Origin: Zygaena filipendulae
Taxonomy: Eukaryota > Arthropoda > Insecta > Lepidoptera > Zygaenidae
Direction: 5' to 3'
Assembly (NCBI GenBank): GCA_907165275.2
Contig: OU015666.1
Coordinates: 1,890,001-1,954,000, forward strand
DNA: 64,000 nucleotides
Part shown: piece by piece, positions 1-11,674 of the stretch
Layout of the letters: each line of letters starts with the position of its first letter
Position numbering within the stretch: position 1 is the first letter of the stretch
Made by a program: the position numbers and the translations under genes
Notes under the pieces: generated by a model
The model's database searches: none
Seen by the model: the letters and a program-made list of their open reading frames with translations, nothing else
Told to the model about the DNA's origin: nothing

Positions 1-194
1 TAGGTATTCCAAAGTTGGTAAGGAAGTTATTGCATAGATCCATAGTAATTTTTTCTTCAAGGCAGTGTCGATGGACTGATCCTGCCCAACATATGAAAAA
101 AAAAACTGATTTTTTTAATTTTTTTAATCTCAATACAAATAAGCATTTTGTACACTGTAATTTCAAATGTTTGTTAATTTATTTTTACTTACAG

Positions 195-370
195 ATTTCA
201 TCAGATTATTCTTGAAACAATTAAGTGTTTCAGAAGACACTGTGAACACTTGTACCGTGTGTCAGAACTCTTACAATGATTCCTTAGCTGCTTATCATCC
301 GTGGTATATAAGGAAAGCTGCAACATTAGCTATGCATGCGCTACCTTCAAGACGAGACTTGTTAGTTAGA
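195..370 (+). CDS. CPTP: CPTP penultimate coding exon
   Basis: Acceptor ttacttacag ends at 194 and donor aga|gtaagt starts at 371. The exon enters with two bases of a split codon and ends in phase 0 after LLVR. It carries four Cys-spaced residues (TCTVCQNSY) and the YHPW motif. Confidence 0.87.
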
Positions 371-3300
371 GTAAGTATAGTTCGGAGGCTCTATTAGTAT
401 GTAACTTTTGTTTCTATAATTTTTCGGTTGCAATAGTGGTTTTGCGATTACAATATGCACGTTTTGACACCTACAATATCTGGCAATCAACCAAAATGAT
501 CATGCTTACTCCAAAAGTTGAAGCTGTCTAAACATGATCAATCAATCACAAAATTGCTATTTTTTAATTGAAACTGCTATATGATAAGCAACAAAAGTGT
601 ACGTCATATTAATTTCGTGATTTTTTGTTCCCTCTCCCGTCAGAGCTAGTACATACTAGGCGCTCGGCGTTGGGTTGAGCGCGTTTTTCACGTACACGTA
701 GCATGGCGTTTGACGTGCTGCAATAGGGTGAATATACTTTTGGCTCAGTTCGAACCGTCGCTATAAAAGACTACGACAGAAACAAAGATAATATTGGATG
801 CACCCAATAAAGAGATAGACATATGGAATGTTTATTACATTGTACCTATTCTAAATTAAGACACCCATTAACATGGACCTAAGTTTTTTAATTATTTTAG
901 AATGTCTGTACAATCATTTTATGAATTACTGCATATTAAAGCTGATATAACGGGTAATACAATAATATTAAGAGACTCAATTTCACCAGAAGAAAAACTC
1001 GTAATCGGGATTTTATACCAAATAGCTGGTCGATTTTGAATTTCATCTATAAAACAATCATCAGTAGGTATCAAAATGTTCGATCTCCATTTTCATAACG
1101 TGTGTGCATTCTACACAAAAGCGCGCGATCAAATGTACAACAAAATGGGCGCTCATGTATCCCAAAGCGTGCAGCTGACGCCCGAGCAACGCGCGTTCGA
1201 AGGAAAAAATGTAAACGCGCGTTTGACGCGCGCTTCACCAGCACACCCCTCCCCCCCCCCCCCCGTCACGTGTGACGTACTTTCTTTAGGGACGGTCCCA
1301 AAGGCATATTAATTATCTTACAGATTTTATTTTTATTAATTGAAAAAATTGTCTTAGAGGTCTAACTTAAGGTCAACAGTTGGCATTGTTTTAAAAAGGC
1401 TCAGACCAAATAAAAACTAAAGACGGAACGTCTCGAGCAACGAAGTGAAGCCGGTTAATGCGTATGCATGTGGTGATTAGGAAAGTGTATGGATTTGCTA
1501 AGTTTACTTACTGGTGATAAGTGATTCCATGCTGTTTTTTATTTTTTGACCGTTGACGATACATTATGGCATTTTTTCTAACTTAACTGTTGCGTCACCT
1601 CCATTAGCGGGAGAAGTTCAAACTAAAAGGTATGGTGTCTTTTTCTTGTAAGTGTGTGCATGTTTATGTGTACGTGCACGGCGTGGTGTCTTTTTCCGGG
1701 CTTCACTTGTTTGTTCTACGCGTTCCGTCTTTAGTTTTTATTTGGTCTGAGTAAATAGGTTATAAAATATTTGTTTTCAGCATCCAACAATTTTCAATTA
1801 TAAGCAAACCTCGGCAAACCAAAATAGTCGTGCCCCGCGGCTTTACCCGCGGAAATTCCGAGATAAAAAGTATCTTATGTCCTTCTCTGTACCCTTGACA
1901 ACGTGTACGCAAAATTTGTAGACAGATAGAGTTACTTTCGCCCTTATAATTAATATTAGTAGGGATGATTTCCTTAATCTTAAAAAAGACAATGGAAATG
2001 AATCTGAATGTTAGTTCTCTTTAGTAAAAATTTGTGTTTGAAAGATGTTATTCTTGATTGAGGTTTTCATTCAGTTTGTTTTGAGATATTCTTATTTTGT
2101 AAAAGTGAAATGAAACAGCTATACTTACTAAAATCCTTGGTCAACTGATAAAAAATATTATCTTTAAAACCCATAAATGGTTTTTATGTGCAATTAAATG
2201 CCTAGGTATTGAAAAACAAACAAAAAGTGACAGCCATATCATTGGAATTAGATAAATGTGCTTAATTATCTTAAATATATAACTTTTGTATAGTACTGTG
2301 CTTACATTTATTAATATTTATGATAATACCTTATCATATCTTTAAATACCGTGTTATGTATTATATTTCGTCATTAGTTATTATTATATACACACCGGCA
2401 GAATTAGCGGAACATAAAAAGGCAGAGTATAGAAATAATTACGTATATATATTAAAACAAATAATAATTAGACGTGAAGTAATAAATTAGCGTACAGGTA
2501 TATTATGTCATAAGGTACATCATATTCTGCCGTTGCTCGGCGTGCAAATGTCATATTATTAATTTCTATTAATTTATATGCCTACTGTCTAAGTTATTTA
2601 AATCACATAACTTAGATAAAATGCATCAAGTAATGCAAGCAAGCATTAGGTACAAAATATAATAGGCATGTTGACTAATTTTTATTTTTTAGTCCGTCTT
2701 GTAGATTATTAAAAAATTTGGACACGTATTTTTTCTTTTTTTACGTAATCAAAAAATAACGGCGATATATTGAGTTGAAATTTCGCGTGACGTCACTATT
2801 CTGACAGTTTGGATGGCGGTTTTAGCGGTTAGTGACGTCACGACCCCCTCACCCTAAACTTTAATACGCTTTATCTCTGTATATTTAAATTTATTTGAAA
2901 AAGCAAAAATACGTGTCTATTGTTTTTTATTTTCTAACTGACGGACTAATTAAAATTTCGATTTTCAAAAGTAGTCCACATCCCCAATTTTTGGAAAAAC
3001 TACTGTTAATTTTGAATGCGCTCTGGCCAAGTTGGCCGACAGCGACAAGCGTGCGAGCAATTTACATAATATCAGTATTGACCTTCGCTTGTGTGCATCA
3101 GCCAACATCTATTAGCGGCTCGGGAAAAAAAAAATGGTGATAAAATATAGATCACGTTTAATAAAGCTATATAATAAGCCTATTATAATAGGTGTAAACT
3201 TAGTGAATTTCCCTCGGTTTGCTCACTTCTTTTATGTACTTCCATTGCTTATATTACAATGGCTTTGTGATGAAATTTCTTAAGCCATGACTGTACTTGA

Positions 3301-5343
3301 TAATCCAGTTAAATTCTGGCTCTACAGTAGTTCAGTAATTGCAGTAAGTAGAGTTTACTTGATACGCGTACAGGCAGACTGAAATTTTAAAAAACTTGCT
3401 CACTTGTTATGGGTAGGAATGGCTCAGGTAGCATCATCTCTGTTGTACTTGTATTAACCCTTAGATGAATGATTGGCTCTCGGAGCGCAGCGGAGACCAA
3501 TCATTTATCTAAGTATTAACCATTTAAGTAGAAACTGAGTACAATAGGGATGTTGACTACTATTGAAAATCAAAATTCTAATTAGTCCGTCAGTTAGAAA
3601 ATAAAAAAACAATAGACACGTATTTTTTTCTTTTTTAAATAAATTAAAATATACAGAGATAAAGCGCATTAAAGTTTATGATGAGGAGGTCGTGACGTCA
3701 CTAACCGCAAAACCGCCATACAAACTGTCAGAATAGTGACGTCACGCGAAATTTCAACTCAATATATCGCCGTTATTTTTTGATTACGTAAAAAAAGAAA
3801 AAATACGTGTCCAATATTTTTTAATAATCTACAAGACGGACTAAAAAATAAAAATTAGTCAACATGCCCATTAACAATGACCTAGGTCCTAGACCGACAA
3901 ATTCTAAAGTAACATAGTTGTTTTGGATTCTACTAGCCATAGACAGTTAGGTGTACGGTGGACGGCGAGGTGCAAGTGTTAATGTCTAATTAGTTATGTA
4001 CCTACTTTAATATTTTAAATGTGGTTAAATCTTTTATTCGACAAATACTAAAGATACAACATGGTCCATTCAATATCGGCTTGAACACTTAACGCAGTAA
4101 AATGTCTTTGATCTTTCCAAATTGTACCTAGTACGTATTATAATACGCTTAAGTGTCTCGCAAGTCTTTGTGTATGACAAAGTAAATGAAACAAAACAAA
4201 TATTTATTTTGACGCCTTTAGTTCTTTTGTGAAAATTTATAGTATTTCTTAAAACAAAATAGGAAAAACGGAACCCGGGCTTTTATTAACGCAAAACAGC
4301 ACCGCTTCTAAATGATTTCGGAGGTCTCGCGGGAATTTTGGGATAAAAATACCTATACTATGGCTTTTTCTATATTTTTGACAACGTGTATGCAAAACTT
4401 CATGCTGATCGCTTGAATAGTTGAGGAGTGAAAGCGTACCGCGTAACAAACAAATCAAAAATTTCGCAGTCGCGTTTGTAATTATTACCTAAGGACACTC
4501 TGTTCCCGGGATTTCACCCGCGTTAATTTCGGAGTTCCCGCGGGAGTTTCCGGATAAAAGTAACCTACGTTTTTTTCTGTACCTACCCCTGATAACATGC
4601 AGTAGGTATGCAAAGCTTAATGCAATTTTACCCGCGTTTATTTCGGAGATCCCGCGGGAACTTCGGAAAAAGTACCCTATGTTTTCTGTACTCCCGAAAA
4701 CATGACATGTATGCAAAATTTCATGATGATCGGTTAGTGCCAACCCACACGATGCGGCGCGGCGATGCAGCAAAAGCCATTTCGCGACAAAAAGAGTAGG
4801 CATGCACATCGCTGCGTGACAGAACAGGACAAACAACAGCGAGCTGCTTATTCTCCTCCCCGCCTCGTCTCGACTCCGATGCGGGCGCGGCGCGGAGCCG
4901 GAGCGCGCCGCAAGGCGCCGTGTGGCCACAACGCATTTTTGTATGTAATATACCGCAGCGGCGCCGCTCAGGCGCCGTACCTGAGCCGCACCGCACCGTG
5001 TGGGTTGGCTCTTAGGCCGGGCCGTTAGGACAAGGTTAGGTTAGGCCAAGCGCGCACCGCGCTATCTATAGACCACCCCGGTTTAAGCCCGGTGCTTGGG
5101 TTTATTCTCGATAAACGCCCGCAAATATTCAGGTTTAAATCGTGTTTAAACCCAAGCGCCGGGTTGATTGCCCATCCATAGCTATCGTATTTGTGATATC
5201 AAGGATTTTTGCAGATATTCGGCACGGACGAGAACCTGACGGCGGCGCTGGAGGTGTTGCCGCAGGCGCTGGCGTCGTGCGACGAAGTGTACGACCGGGT
5301 GCAGCGGCTCTACACGGAGTTCCAGTTCCACGAGCTGCCCTGA
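195..5343 (+). CDS. CPTP: Ceramide-1-phosphate transfer protein (CPTP), 3' part of gene (two exons)
   Basis: Two phase-compatible exons (195-370 and 5215-5343) encode the last 100 residues of a GLTP-fold protein. CPTP carries ceramide-1-phosphate between membranes in the cytosol. The residues read ..LAAYHPWYIRKAATLAMHAL.. and end ..YTEFQFHELP, which is the C-terminal pattern I know for animal CPTP. The His of the HPW motif matches the conserved sphingolipid-contacting His of the family (His150 in human CPTP). The gene starts left of the window, so the N-terminal half with the Asp/Asn/Lys/Arg head-group pocket is missing. The 4.8-kb intron holds a hAT-type MITE, an inverted pair of family A elements and several family B pieces. 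The main alternative is another GLTP-domain paralogue. Confidence 0.88.
1400..1751. mobile_element. hAT-type MITE, copy 1
   Basis: Terminal inverted repeats start ctcagaccaaataaaaacta and end with the exact complement (taaagacggaacg shared further in). The flanks taaaaagg (1392-1399) and taaatagg (1752-1759) form an 8-bp target duplication with one mismatch, as hAT elements make. A second, shorter copy in the opposite orientation is at 33881-34104. Confidence 0.85.
1828..1961 (-). mobile_element. Family B repeat (Helitron-like), truncated
   Basis: Reads gtgccccgcggctttacccg at the left and ends in taatattagtaggg at the right. This is the reverse orientation of the repeat that starts tcctactaatattataaatg and ends acagctagt. 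Confidence 0.75.
2662..2986 (+). mobile_element. Family A inverted-repeat element, copy 1
   Basis: About 325 bp. The ends are imperfect inverted repeats (aggcatgttgactaa / agtagtccacatcccca). The core carries two gtgacgtcac palindromes (about 2787-2796 and 2832-2841) around a conserved gtttggatggcggttttagc. Both halves have a 'xxcacgtattttt' / 'aaaaatacgtgtc' segment. No transposase is encoded. Confidence 0.85.
3544..3871 (-). mobile_element. Family A inverted-repeat element, copy 2
   Basis: Reverse orientation of the 2662-2986 copy, with both gtgacgtcac palindromes kept (near 3692 and 3737). Together the two copies form a ~1.2-kb inverted pair inside the CPTP intron. Confidence 0.85.
4270..4738 (-). 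mobile_element. Tandem degraded family B repeats
   Basis: Three successive fragments each contain a 'ttcggag.tcccgcggga' segment followed by 'tgtac..gataacatg..atgcaaa'. They sit head to tail at about 4290-4490, 4500-4612 and 4613-4738. Confidence 0.65.
4739..5009. mobile_element. GC-rich MITE with ~25-bp terminal inverted repeats
   Basis: Left end gccaacccacacgatgcggc; right end is its near complement, gccgcaccgcaccgtgtggg then ttggc. The GC-rich interior opens several spurious reading frames on both strands. None resembles a protein I know. Confidence 0.75.
5215..5343 (+). CDS. CPTP: CPTP terminal coding exon
   Basis: Acceptor tttttgcag ends at 5214. The exon starts in phase 0 (IFGTDENLTAALEVLPQALA) and stops at tga 5341-5343 after FQFHELP. 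Length and ending match the family C terminus. I found no AATAAA in the next ~400 bases, so the poly(A) site is unassigned. Confidence 0.87.
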   Translation: MFGTDENLTAALEVLPQALASCDEVYDRVQRLYTEFQFHELP

Positions 5344-5754
5344 GACGGTGAGACACTTCACCGGGGAACAGCGGAGCAGTCACCGCCGAGCCGCCTGTCG
5401 CCGTCGGAGCATTGGCGTAGCTAGGGGTTTTATCTAGGGGGGTTCTAGGATTTGGTTGAGAGGGGGGGGAGGGTATGGTTGCATTTTTTTTAATATACAG
5501 GGTCAGAAATTTACTGTTGTGTGTGTTAAAGTGACTATTATCTTGAACGTTATACAGATTAGATTAACTGTTTAATCGCTTGTGTGCTTACGAAGTGCAG
5601 TATTGTTTATTTCTAAGCGTCCACCAACTATGATCTAATGACATGGCTCTGGTTAGTTCGGCTGGACGGCTGCCCCCCTAGACAAAATGCCTTGCTACGC
5701 CAATTACTATATAAGAAAGGCCACTGGGCTTCTGCGCTGTGTCCTTTCTTATAA

Positions 5755-6303
5755 ATGGGCATGATTACTAAATTTTAATTTATATTCCGTCTTTTAGATT
5801 AATAAGAAAATATTGGGCACGTATTTTTCCTTATTTTATGCAAGTATTCAAAAAATAACAGCAGTACACTGAATGGAAATTCCATGTGACATCACACCTA
5901 GGAACACTTTATACGTAGTTATGACGTCGCGCTCACGACGCAACCTCCCACTCCTAAACTTTAATGCATTTTATCTTAGCACTAGTTGTGCCCCGCGGTT
6001 TCACCCGCGTTAATTTCAGAGTTCCCGCGGGAATTCCGGGATAAAAAGTACCCTATGTGTTAATCTGATGTATAAGCTATATTATTGTAAAGTTTCATTT
6101 AAATCCATCCAGTAGTTTTTGCGTGAAAGAGTAACAAACATCCATCCATCCATCCATACATACAAACTTTCGCGTTTATAATATTTGTAGGATTTTTTCA
6201 ATAAATAGAAAAGCAAAAAATACGTGTCTGTTATTTTTTTACTAACTGACGGACTAAATAGATTTTTGATTTTTATACCTGGTCAATCTGGTCATCATGC
6301 CCA
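5755..6303 (+). mobile_element. Family A element split by a family B insertion
   Basis: The A element starts atgggcatgattactaaatt and ends atcatgcccat. Its first palindrome is altered and a gacgtc remains near 5922. After tttatcttagca it is interrupted at about 5982 by a reverse-oriented family B copy, and resumes at about 6194 with ttttttcaataaatagaaaa. Confidence 0.75.
5982..6193 (-). mobile_element. Family B repeat nested in family A
   Basis: Runs from ctagttgtgccccgcggttt to tttataatatttgtaggat. It includes the catccatccatccatccata tract near its 5' end. Insertion into the A copy gives the relative age: B is the younger. Confidence 0.8.
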
Positions 6304-7834
6304 TTGTCAACAAGAAATTTGAACAGGAGCCCCACCATCTCTAAACAGAGATTTAGCCTTAATGTGATTTAAGGTTATAACAACACAGCTGAAGGAATGG
6401 CGGGAGGTCCCCTGACCTTAAATAATAATTATTTTATAAGTTCCTAAAAGACGTGACCTTCGACTCCATCGAACGAAAAGCTCACAAGTTTAATCAACCA
6501 ATGAAGTTCTCTATTTTCGTCCCAACGAACAGTGTCAAATTAGCTGATTTCTATTGATTCATTAGGTTTTTATGACATTAGGGGTTTATATCTATAAATG
6601 TACTGGTGTTGCTTTAAACAAGAGACATATCAGCCCCGAGAGTTTAGACCTATAGTAAGTTTACATGTATACTTAAATGTAAGCTTATTTATGATTTTTT
6701 TTTTATATATATATTTAATACTGAGAAACTTCCTTTCAAATAAGTTCCTCGTTTTATCTCACATCTCACACCCTGTATAAGATCACTGGTTTCGTGTCGA
6801 AGGTCAGCCATAAATAATGTACGATAGTAAAAAGTGAGAAATGTGTTCAAACATTCTTAAAATACCATAATAATATTTCTATATTGAGGCCTCTATATTT
6901 TAAGAATGTCGATCTCATGCCTGAAATTAAATATTGAATATGCCATACCTCCTAAAAAAAAAACTTGCGACATTATGTTCGGTTAACTTTTATATAATAT
7001 TATTGCGACAGCTTTTGATGTTGCCGGCGAAAGTTCTAAATACATTTATTATACTATCATTAGTGCAATACAGAACATAATATATTTAATTATAGAAAAA
7101 TTATTTTGAATGTAAGTATTCAAAGAAAGCTAAATGACTGTTAAAGTTAGCTTTATACAATATTGTAATTATCAGCATTTTATTTTATGTAAACAAAGTT
7201 AACTTTTATGATTCTATCTATTCCCTAAGCTTCGCCTTCGTGTTCGTGATTCCCTTGGAAACTCCGGGAAGAACGGAAGCTGCATGTTTATTCAGATCAT
7301 AATCTCCGTTACAAATTTCAGTCAATCCGTAACGCCGTTTCAGTGTAAATTAGTGACAAACATACCTACTAACACACACCCACTAAATTTCATATTAGTA
7401 TGATCATTGATCATCCTAAATGAAAATCAGGACATACCTAACTAGTGGCTACCTATAACTATGACAAGTTTCATTAAAATCCATCCTGTTGTATTTGCAC
7501 TGATGCGACAAAACAAAGAACAGACAAAAACTATAAAGACGTTCATAATAATATATTTTCTGTTTTGTACTTAAATTTTAACTACCTCTCTTCATTTTTT
7601 TCAGTACAATTGCATTAATTTTATTATAATACGTACCTACAGATAAAACATTACCTAAAATAAATCTTTATAATCTAGTGCATAATAAAATAATGATGCA
7701 GATATTTCAATGCTGAGCTCAAAATTGTAAACAGTTGCTCATCATGACTGTGTGTTTAATTAAATTTAATTATTGTAAAATATTTGTACCAAAACTCTTA
7801 TGAAATTTAAGCTTTTGAAAGCGTTCGCGTTAGA
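6304..7834. other. Intergenic, no supported gene
   Basis: AT-rich sequence without a spliceable exon or clear inverted-repeat element. A degraded family B-like segment may lie around 7230-7520 (nnttccctgg..actccggg, attaaaatccatcctgtt). Confidence 0.5.
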
Positions 7835-8240
7835 CCCCTAGCACACGGCGTATTTTAAACACGCAGACGACGCGCTGGTAACGCACGTATTGGCATTTGG
7901 CAAGGTGCAAAGCGGGTGGAGGGAGTAGCCTAAACGATCACAGCGCTCGCTACGGCTAAAATTGACATTTTCGTCGATGACTTGAGCTGTCAAATCCATA
8001 TTGCAGTGAACATTTTCTAATCGTTTTTGAGATAAATTTAATATGGTCCTAGTAAGATGTGTTATTGTGAATTGTAATCGCATCAAACGTGTTTCGAGCG
8101 CGCTTCAAACGCGCGTTTGTATCGCATTTTACGCGCGTTCGAATTTATAGAAACGCAAAAATCGGCATCTACGGCGCAGAATACGCGCGTTACTGAAACA
8201 CGCGTCGTCTGCGCGTTTAAAATACGCCGTGTGCTAGGGG
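7835..8240. mobile_element. MITE with 40-bp terminal inverted repeats
   Basis: Left end cccctagcacacggcgtatt continues to gacgacgcg at 7874. The right end (8201-8240) is its complement with one mismatch. The interior is rich in acgcgcgtt-type words and has no coding capacity. No clear target duplication was found. Confidence 0.85.
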
Positions 8241-8403
8241 CTTTACGCGCAATGATATTTTGTTACGCGTCTTTCTTCACTTTGACAACAGTTGTCAATA
8301 TAATACATAGTATCTCAGAGTAATAAGTATACCTACGACGCGCGGCGCGACGCAGCTCGGGCTCGAACACGGCGCGCCACGCAGCGGGCAGCGCCGCCAC
8401 GTA

Positions 8404-10283
8404 GGGTCATTTCGCCTGTTCGCGTCCATCGCCCAATTCGCGTCCATTTTGCGGATCTTCCTTTGAAAATCCTCAAAAATAAATAAACTAACTCACCAAT
8501 CAAACGAAAATTAACTACCATTAATACCTTAATATATAAGAGGCACGCACACATCGACAGAAGGTCCGTGCGCCAAACCAATCTTCTTTAAAAAAATAGT
8601 TAGTTTAGGCTGTTCATCAAAGGAGTGCGTATGCGCGGGATGTTTTGATAAAAAATAGTGTGCAGCGGCGCGTTCGATGGTAAGTTTTTTATTGTTTTAT
8701 GTTAATTTTAGGATACATAGCTGTTTCTAGACTTTTATTATGAAAAAAGGAATAATATTAATTATGAATTTGCTTATGTTTTTTATATTTAACGAATAAA
8801 ATAAGGTGGACGCGAATTACTACATCGAATTTACAAAACTTCCACTTTGCGTCCGCAATGGACGCAAACTATACCTACGTGGGATAATAATAAACCAAAT
8901 TGCGTCCACCATTTTCGTTAAATATAATTGACTTGGTTGTAAAAATAATTTAAAATGTATTGATTAATTATTATTATTGTACATTATTTATTAAGACTAC
9001 GTGTTCAATTTTTAAATCAAATGAGTAATTTTTTTCATTCTCTATTTAAGATGAGTTCTTTGCAGACAAGAATAGAAGAAGGAAAAGAGACATACACAGA
9101 AGACGATTTAAAGAAAGTATTAAAGGAAATTCGAGAGAAGAATAAATAGATGACATATATGCAAAGAATATGCTATTCCCAAGACCACAATATTGGACAA
9201 AGTCAGTGGGCGCAGACCAGATGGAGTAAAGAAACCAGTACCAGAACCAGCGCTAGGAGTAGATAGTGAATAGTTGAATGGCTTCTTAACTGTTGTTTTT
9301 TGTTGGATACTGTTCAGAAAATAATTCCCAGGTCAAAAGTGGTTTAAAAATGTGGAGAGTATTAATAAAGCTAGCGCCCAAGTTACAGAAGAGTCAATTA
9401 GATTGTGGCTTAGAGAACTAGAGGAATATTTGGATAGTATACACCAAAAAGATATTTTAAGAATTTTTAATGGCGACGAAAGTGGTTTCGATCTTGCCCA
9501 AAGACAGGCAAAGTTTTAGGTCCAAGAGAGTTCAAAAACTTATACCAAATAAAGCCTACTTGGCTTGAAAAAATGAAAAAGAAGACAACGCGACGGTATC
9601 AGATACTATGTGTCCACCTTGTATCATGTTTCCATACATTAGACCACCAAGAGCTGTAGTGAATAGTATGCATCAAGAATGGTGCTTAGGCAGATCGGAG
9701 TCAGGTTGGATGAGAGGAGATAAATAAATATTATTTGAATACCAATGAGTTTCACAACTAGGTAGTGGAAAATAACATCAAAAACCCAGTGCTTTTGCTG
9801 GTAGATGGGTATAAATCGCTTATCGCATAGTATGTCCTTAATATTAAGTAAGATGAAAAAAACACCTATTTTTGAAAGCTTTTTTTAAAGTGATGTTTTT
9901 AATGATAGTAATGTTGTTTTATAATATTTATATTCTTAAATAAAGAAATTGTTAAAATACAATCTTTCTTTACAAATTCTTAAGAATTGATATTCTTTTT
10001 TCCCCTATATTTCTTTTTTAAGCTGGTGGACGCTAAATGGTCCATGGGTGGACGCAATTTGGATTTTGTGGACGCAAAGTGGGTAAAATGCCTAATTCTG
10101 AAGTTTATCTATTTAAAAAAAAAACACAACATGTTTCGAACAAAACTGAAAGTTAATCTTAAAATAGACTATATAATGAACACGTTACATAAATTTTTTA
10201 TAGAAATTAGTGCTGGGATATTTTTATTATTGCCGTCAAACTTGCCAACTGCACTAAATGGACGCGAACAGGCGAAATGACCC
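8404..10283 (+). mobile_element. Decayed pogo/Tigger-like DNA transposon (DDE_1 type)
   Basis: The terminal inverted repeats gggtcatttcgcctgttcgc (8404 on) and their complement (ending 10283) match over about 26 bp. They are flanked by TA on both sides, as expected for the Tc1/mariner/pogo superfamily. Subterminal copies of ggacgc / gcgtcc recur near both ends (8440-8880 and 10020-10080). The interior holds the broken transposase at about 9049-9840. Confidence 0.8.
9049..9840 (+). pseudogene. pogo/Tigger-like transposase remnant
   Basis: Several frame-shifted blocks can be read. First comes MSSLQTRIEEGKETYTEDDL. Then, from about 9350, RLWLRELEEYLD and ILRIFNGDESGF. Then, in other frames, PKTGKVLGPREFKNLYQI, PCIMFPYIRPPRAVVNSMHQ, EWCLGRSESGWMRGD and PVLLLVDGYKS. 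The order and wording match DDE_1 endonucleases, where the GDESGF Asp and the VDGH/Y Asp are catalytic positions. Stops and frameshifts make it non-functional. Confidence 0.75.
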
Positions 10284-10926
10284 TATATCGTATGTTCAAT
10301 AACTTTTATTGGCAACTTCGATTTTTTGCTAATTAGTTCTATAAGACTGTGCTACAAAGCGGGCCGGCCCGACAAAGATTTTGAGTGATGAAGTAAAAAC
10401 TTCAATGATGCTATTCTTAGTTATATAATTTGATAAAAATTTCAGCTTTACCAACTGTTTCAGGAACCGGCTGTAATTTATGGTTCCACACTTACATATT
10501 TATCTATGCACTGCAATAATGAGCAAAACCTTCAGGTGCGTCAGATATCTTAATTGGTTCCTTTTACTGGAATATCCAGTAAGAAAGCCTATTTCCCTAA
10601 AATATAATATATTATTAGCCCATTTTCTAATTATTGCATTTGAATCCTGCTAAAAAAGGGTTCAGTTAGATTTGTTGTTTTTTTTTTAAGTTTATAGATG
10701 TTTATTTATTTAAGTACGCCTCGTAAAGATTCTTGTATATGCATTCCTTGTGAACTGTTGTTAAAGTTGTTTTATAATTAAGCTATAGTATTAATTAACG
10801 TGTGCATTATTTTTAATACAGCTACATGATATAAAAAACAAAATGGTTTTTGTTATTCCAACGTTTCCTATACCATGCTAATAATAATATAATTATTATG
10901 TAAAAAAAAAATAGGTAGTAGGAAAT

Positions 10927-11674
10927 AGGGATGTTACCTAGGTAGTTTTATCGGAGTCGGAATCGGAGGTGTAATAGGGTACTTGCATGAAATTTATAAT
11001 AAGAAATTGTGTCAATATTTCAAAAATAGAGCCTTAGAAAAACATTATCGTGAATGATTTACTAAAAAATTATCAATAGTTTCCAAAATATTAATCTTTT
11101 AATTTTGTGAAACAGAACGTTGCAACGAAACACCAATCACAGTCACGCTTAACATATTACGTCACTTTCATTTTTTTAGGAAAATTTACCTCTTTCAGGG
11201 AAGGCAAAAGAAACTAAGTGCATACAGTCAACACATATTTTCTTTTTTATTAAGTGGTTTACTTTAAAATGCATCGGTAAGATCAATTTTGATTCTTTAC
11301 TGGAATTTTTGGAAGTTCAACCTTAATTTCGCTTTTGGATATTGAAGTTATCTATTTGTCAGTGTAACATGACTCTGTCAATACGACAGTGACATCTCTA
11401 TTACAGAATAATAAGGCGTAATTTTTGACTAGTGACGTCATTCCGCGTTTCGGCGGTAAAGTCAAAAGTAGGAACTTTGAAACGCTCTATCCTCAGAAGA
11501 ATAAATTGTTCTGAGGCTCTATCTAATTAATTTTGCATATATTTGTTTTCTTTTTCTTGCTTTATTTAAGTAGCCCATATATCTTTAAAATAGACTGAAA
11601 AAAAATTCATGCAAGTACCCTTATAAGTTCCGATTTATCGGGGTCGAAACCGAAGCTGGCTCCGTAACATCCCT
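10927..11674. mobile_element. Outer element of a nested pair (agggatgttac termini)
   Basis: Starts agggatgttacctaggtagt and ends gtaacatccct. The short sequence inside each end (tcggagtcggaatcgg / ccgatttatcggggtcg) is related in inverse. A second element (10976-11621) fills it. Confidence 0.55.
10976..11621. mobile_element. Inner inverted-repeat element (agggtacttgcatgaa termini)
   Basis: Left end agggtacttgcatgaaattt, right end aaaattcatgcaagtaccct. It includes a 'ggaaggcaaaagaa..atacag' segment also seen at about 22890-22990 and 15885-15975, so those are probably pieces of related copies. Confidence 0.65.

Larger units (their letters stand above)
371..5214 (+). other. CPTP intron, repeat-filled
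   Basis: Non-coding. It contains a hAT-type MITE (1400-1751), family B copies (1828-1961, 4270-4738), an inverted pair of family A elements (2662-2986, 3544-3871) and a GC-rich MITE (4739-5009). Bases 371-1399 show no recognisable element, only a TATA-like tataaaag at 762-769 and a C-run near 1248-1265. Just before the terminal exon, 5083-5104 and 5146-5165 form a ~20-bp inverted repeat (cttgggttta / taaacccaag). Confidence 0.8.

Noticed and set aside
762..769. TATA box (tataaaag)
   Set aside because: It is in a CPTP intron with no following exon or initiator evidence; a single word is not enough.
4739..5009. CpG-rich promoter or CpG island
   Set aside because: The terminal inverted repeats show it is a MITE.
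4489..5028. Overlapping frames of 87-146 aa
   Set aside because: They lie in family B repeats and a GC-rich MITE, with no known domain.
5030..5047. Telomeric TTAGG repeats (ggttaggttaggcc)
   Set aside because: Only two units, in a gene-flanking position; chance or repeat end.
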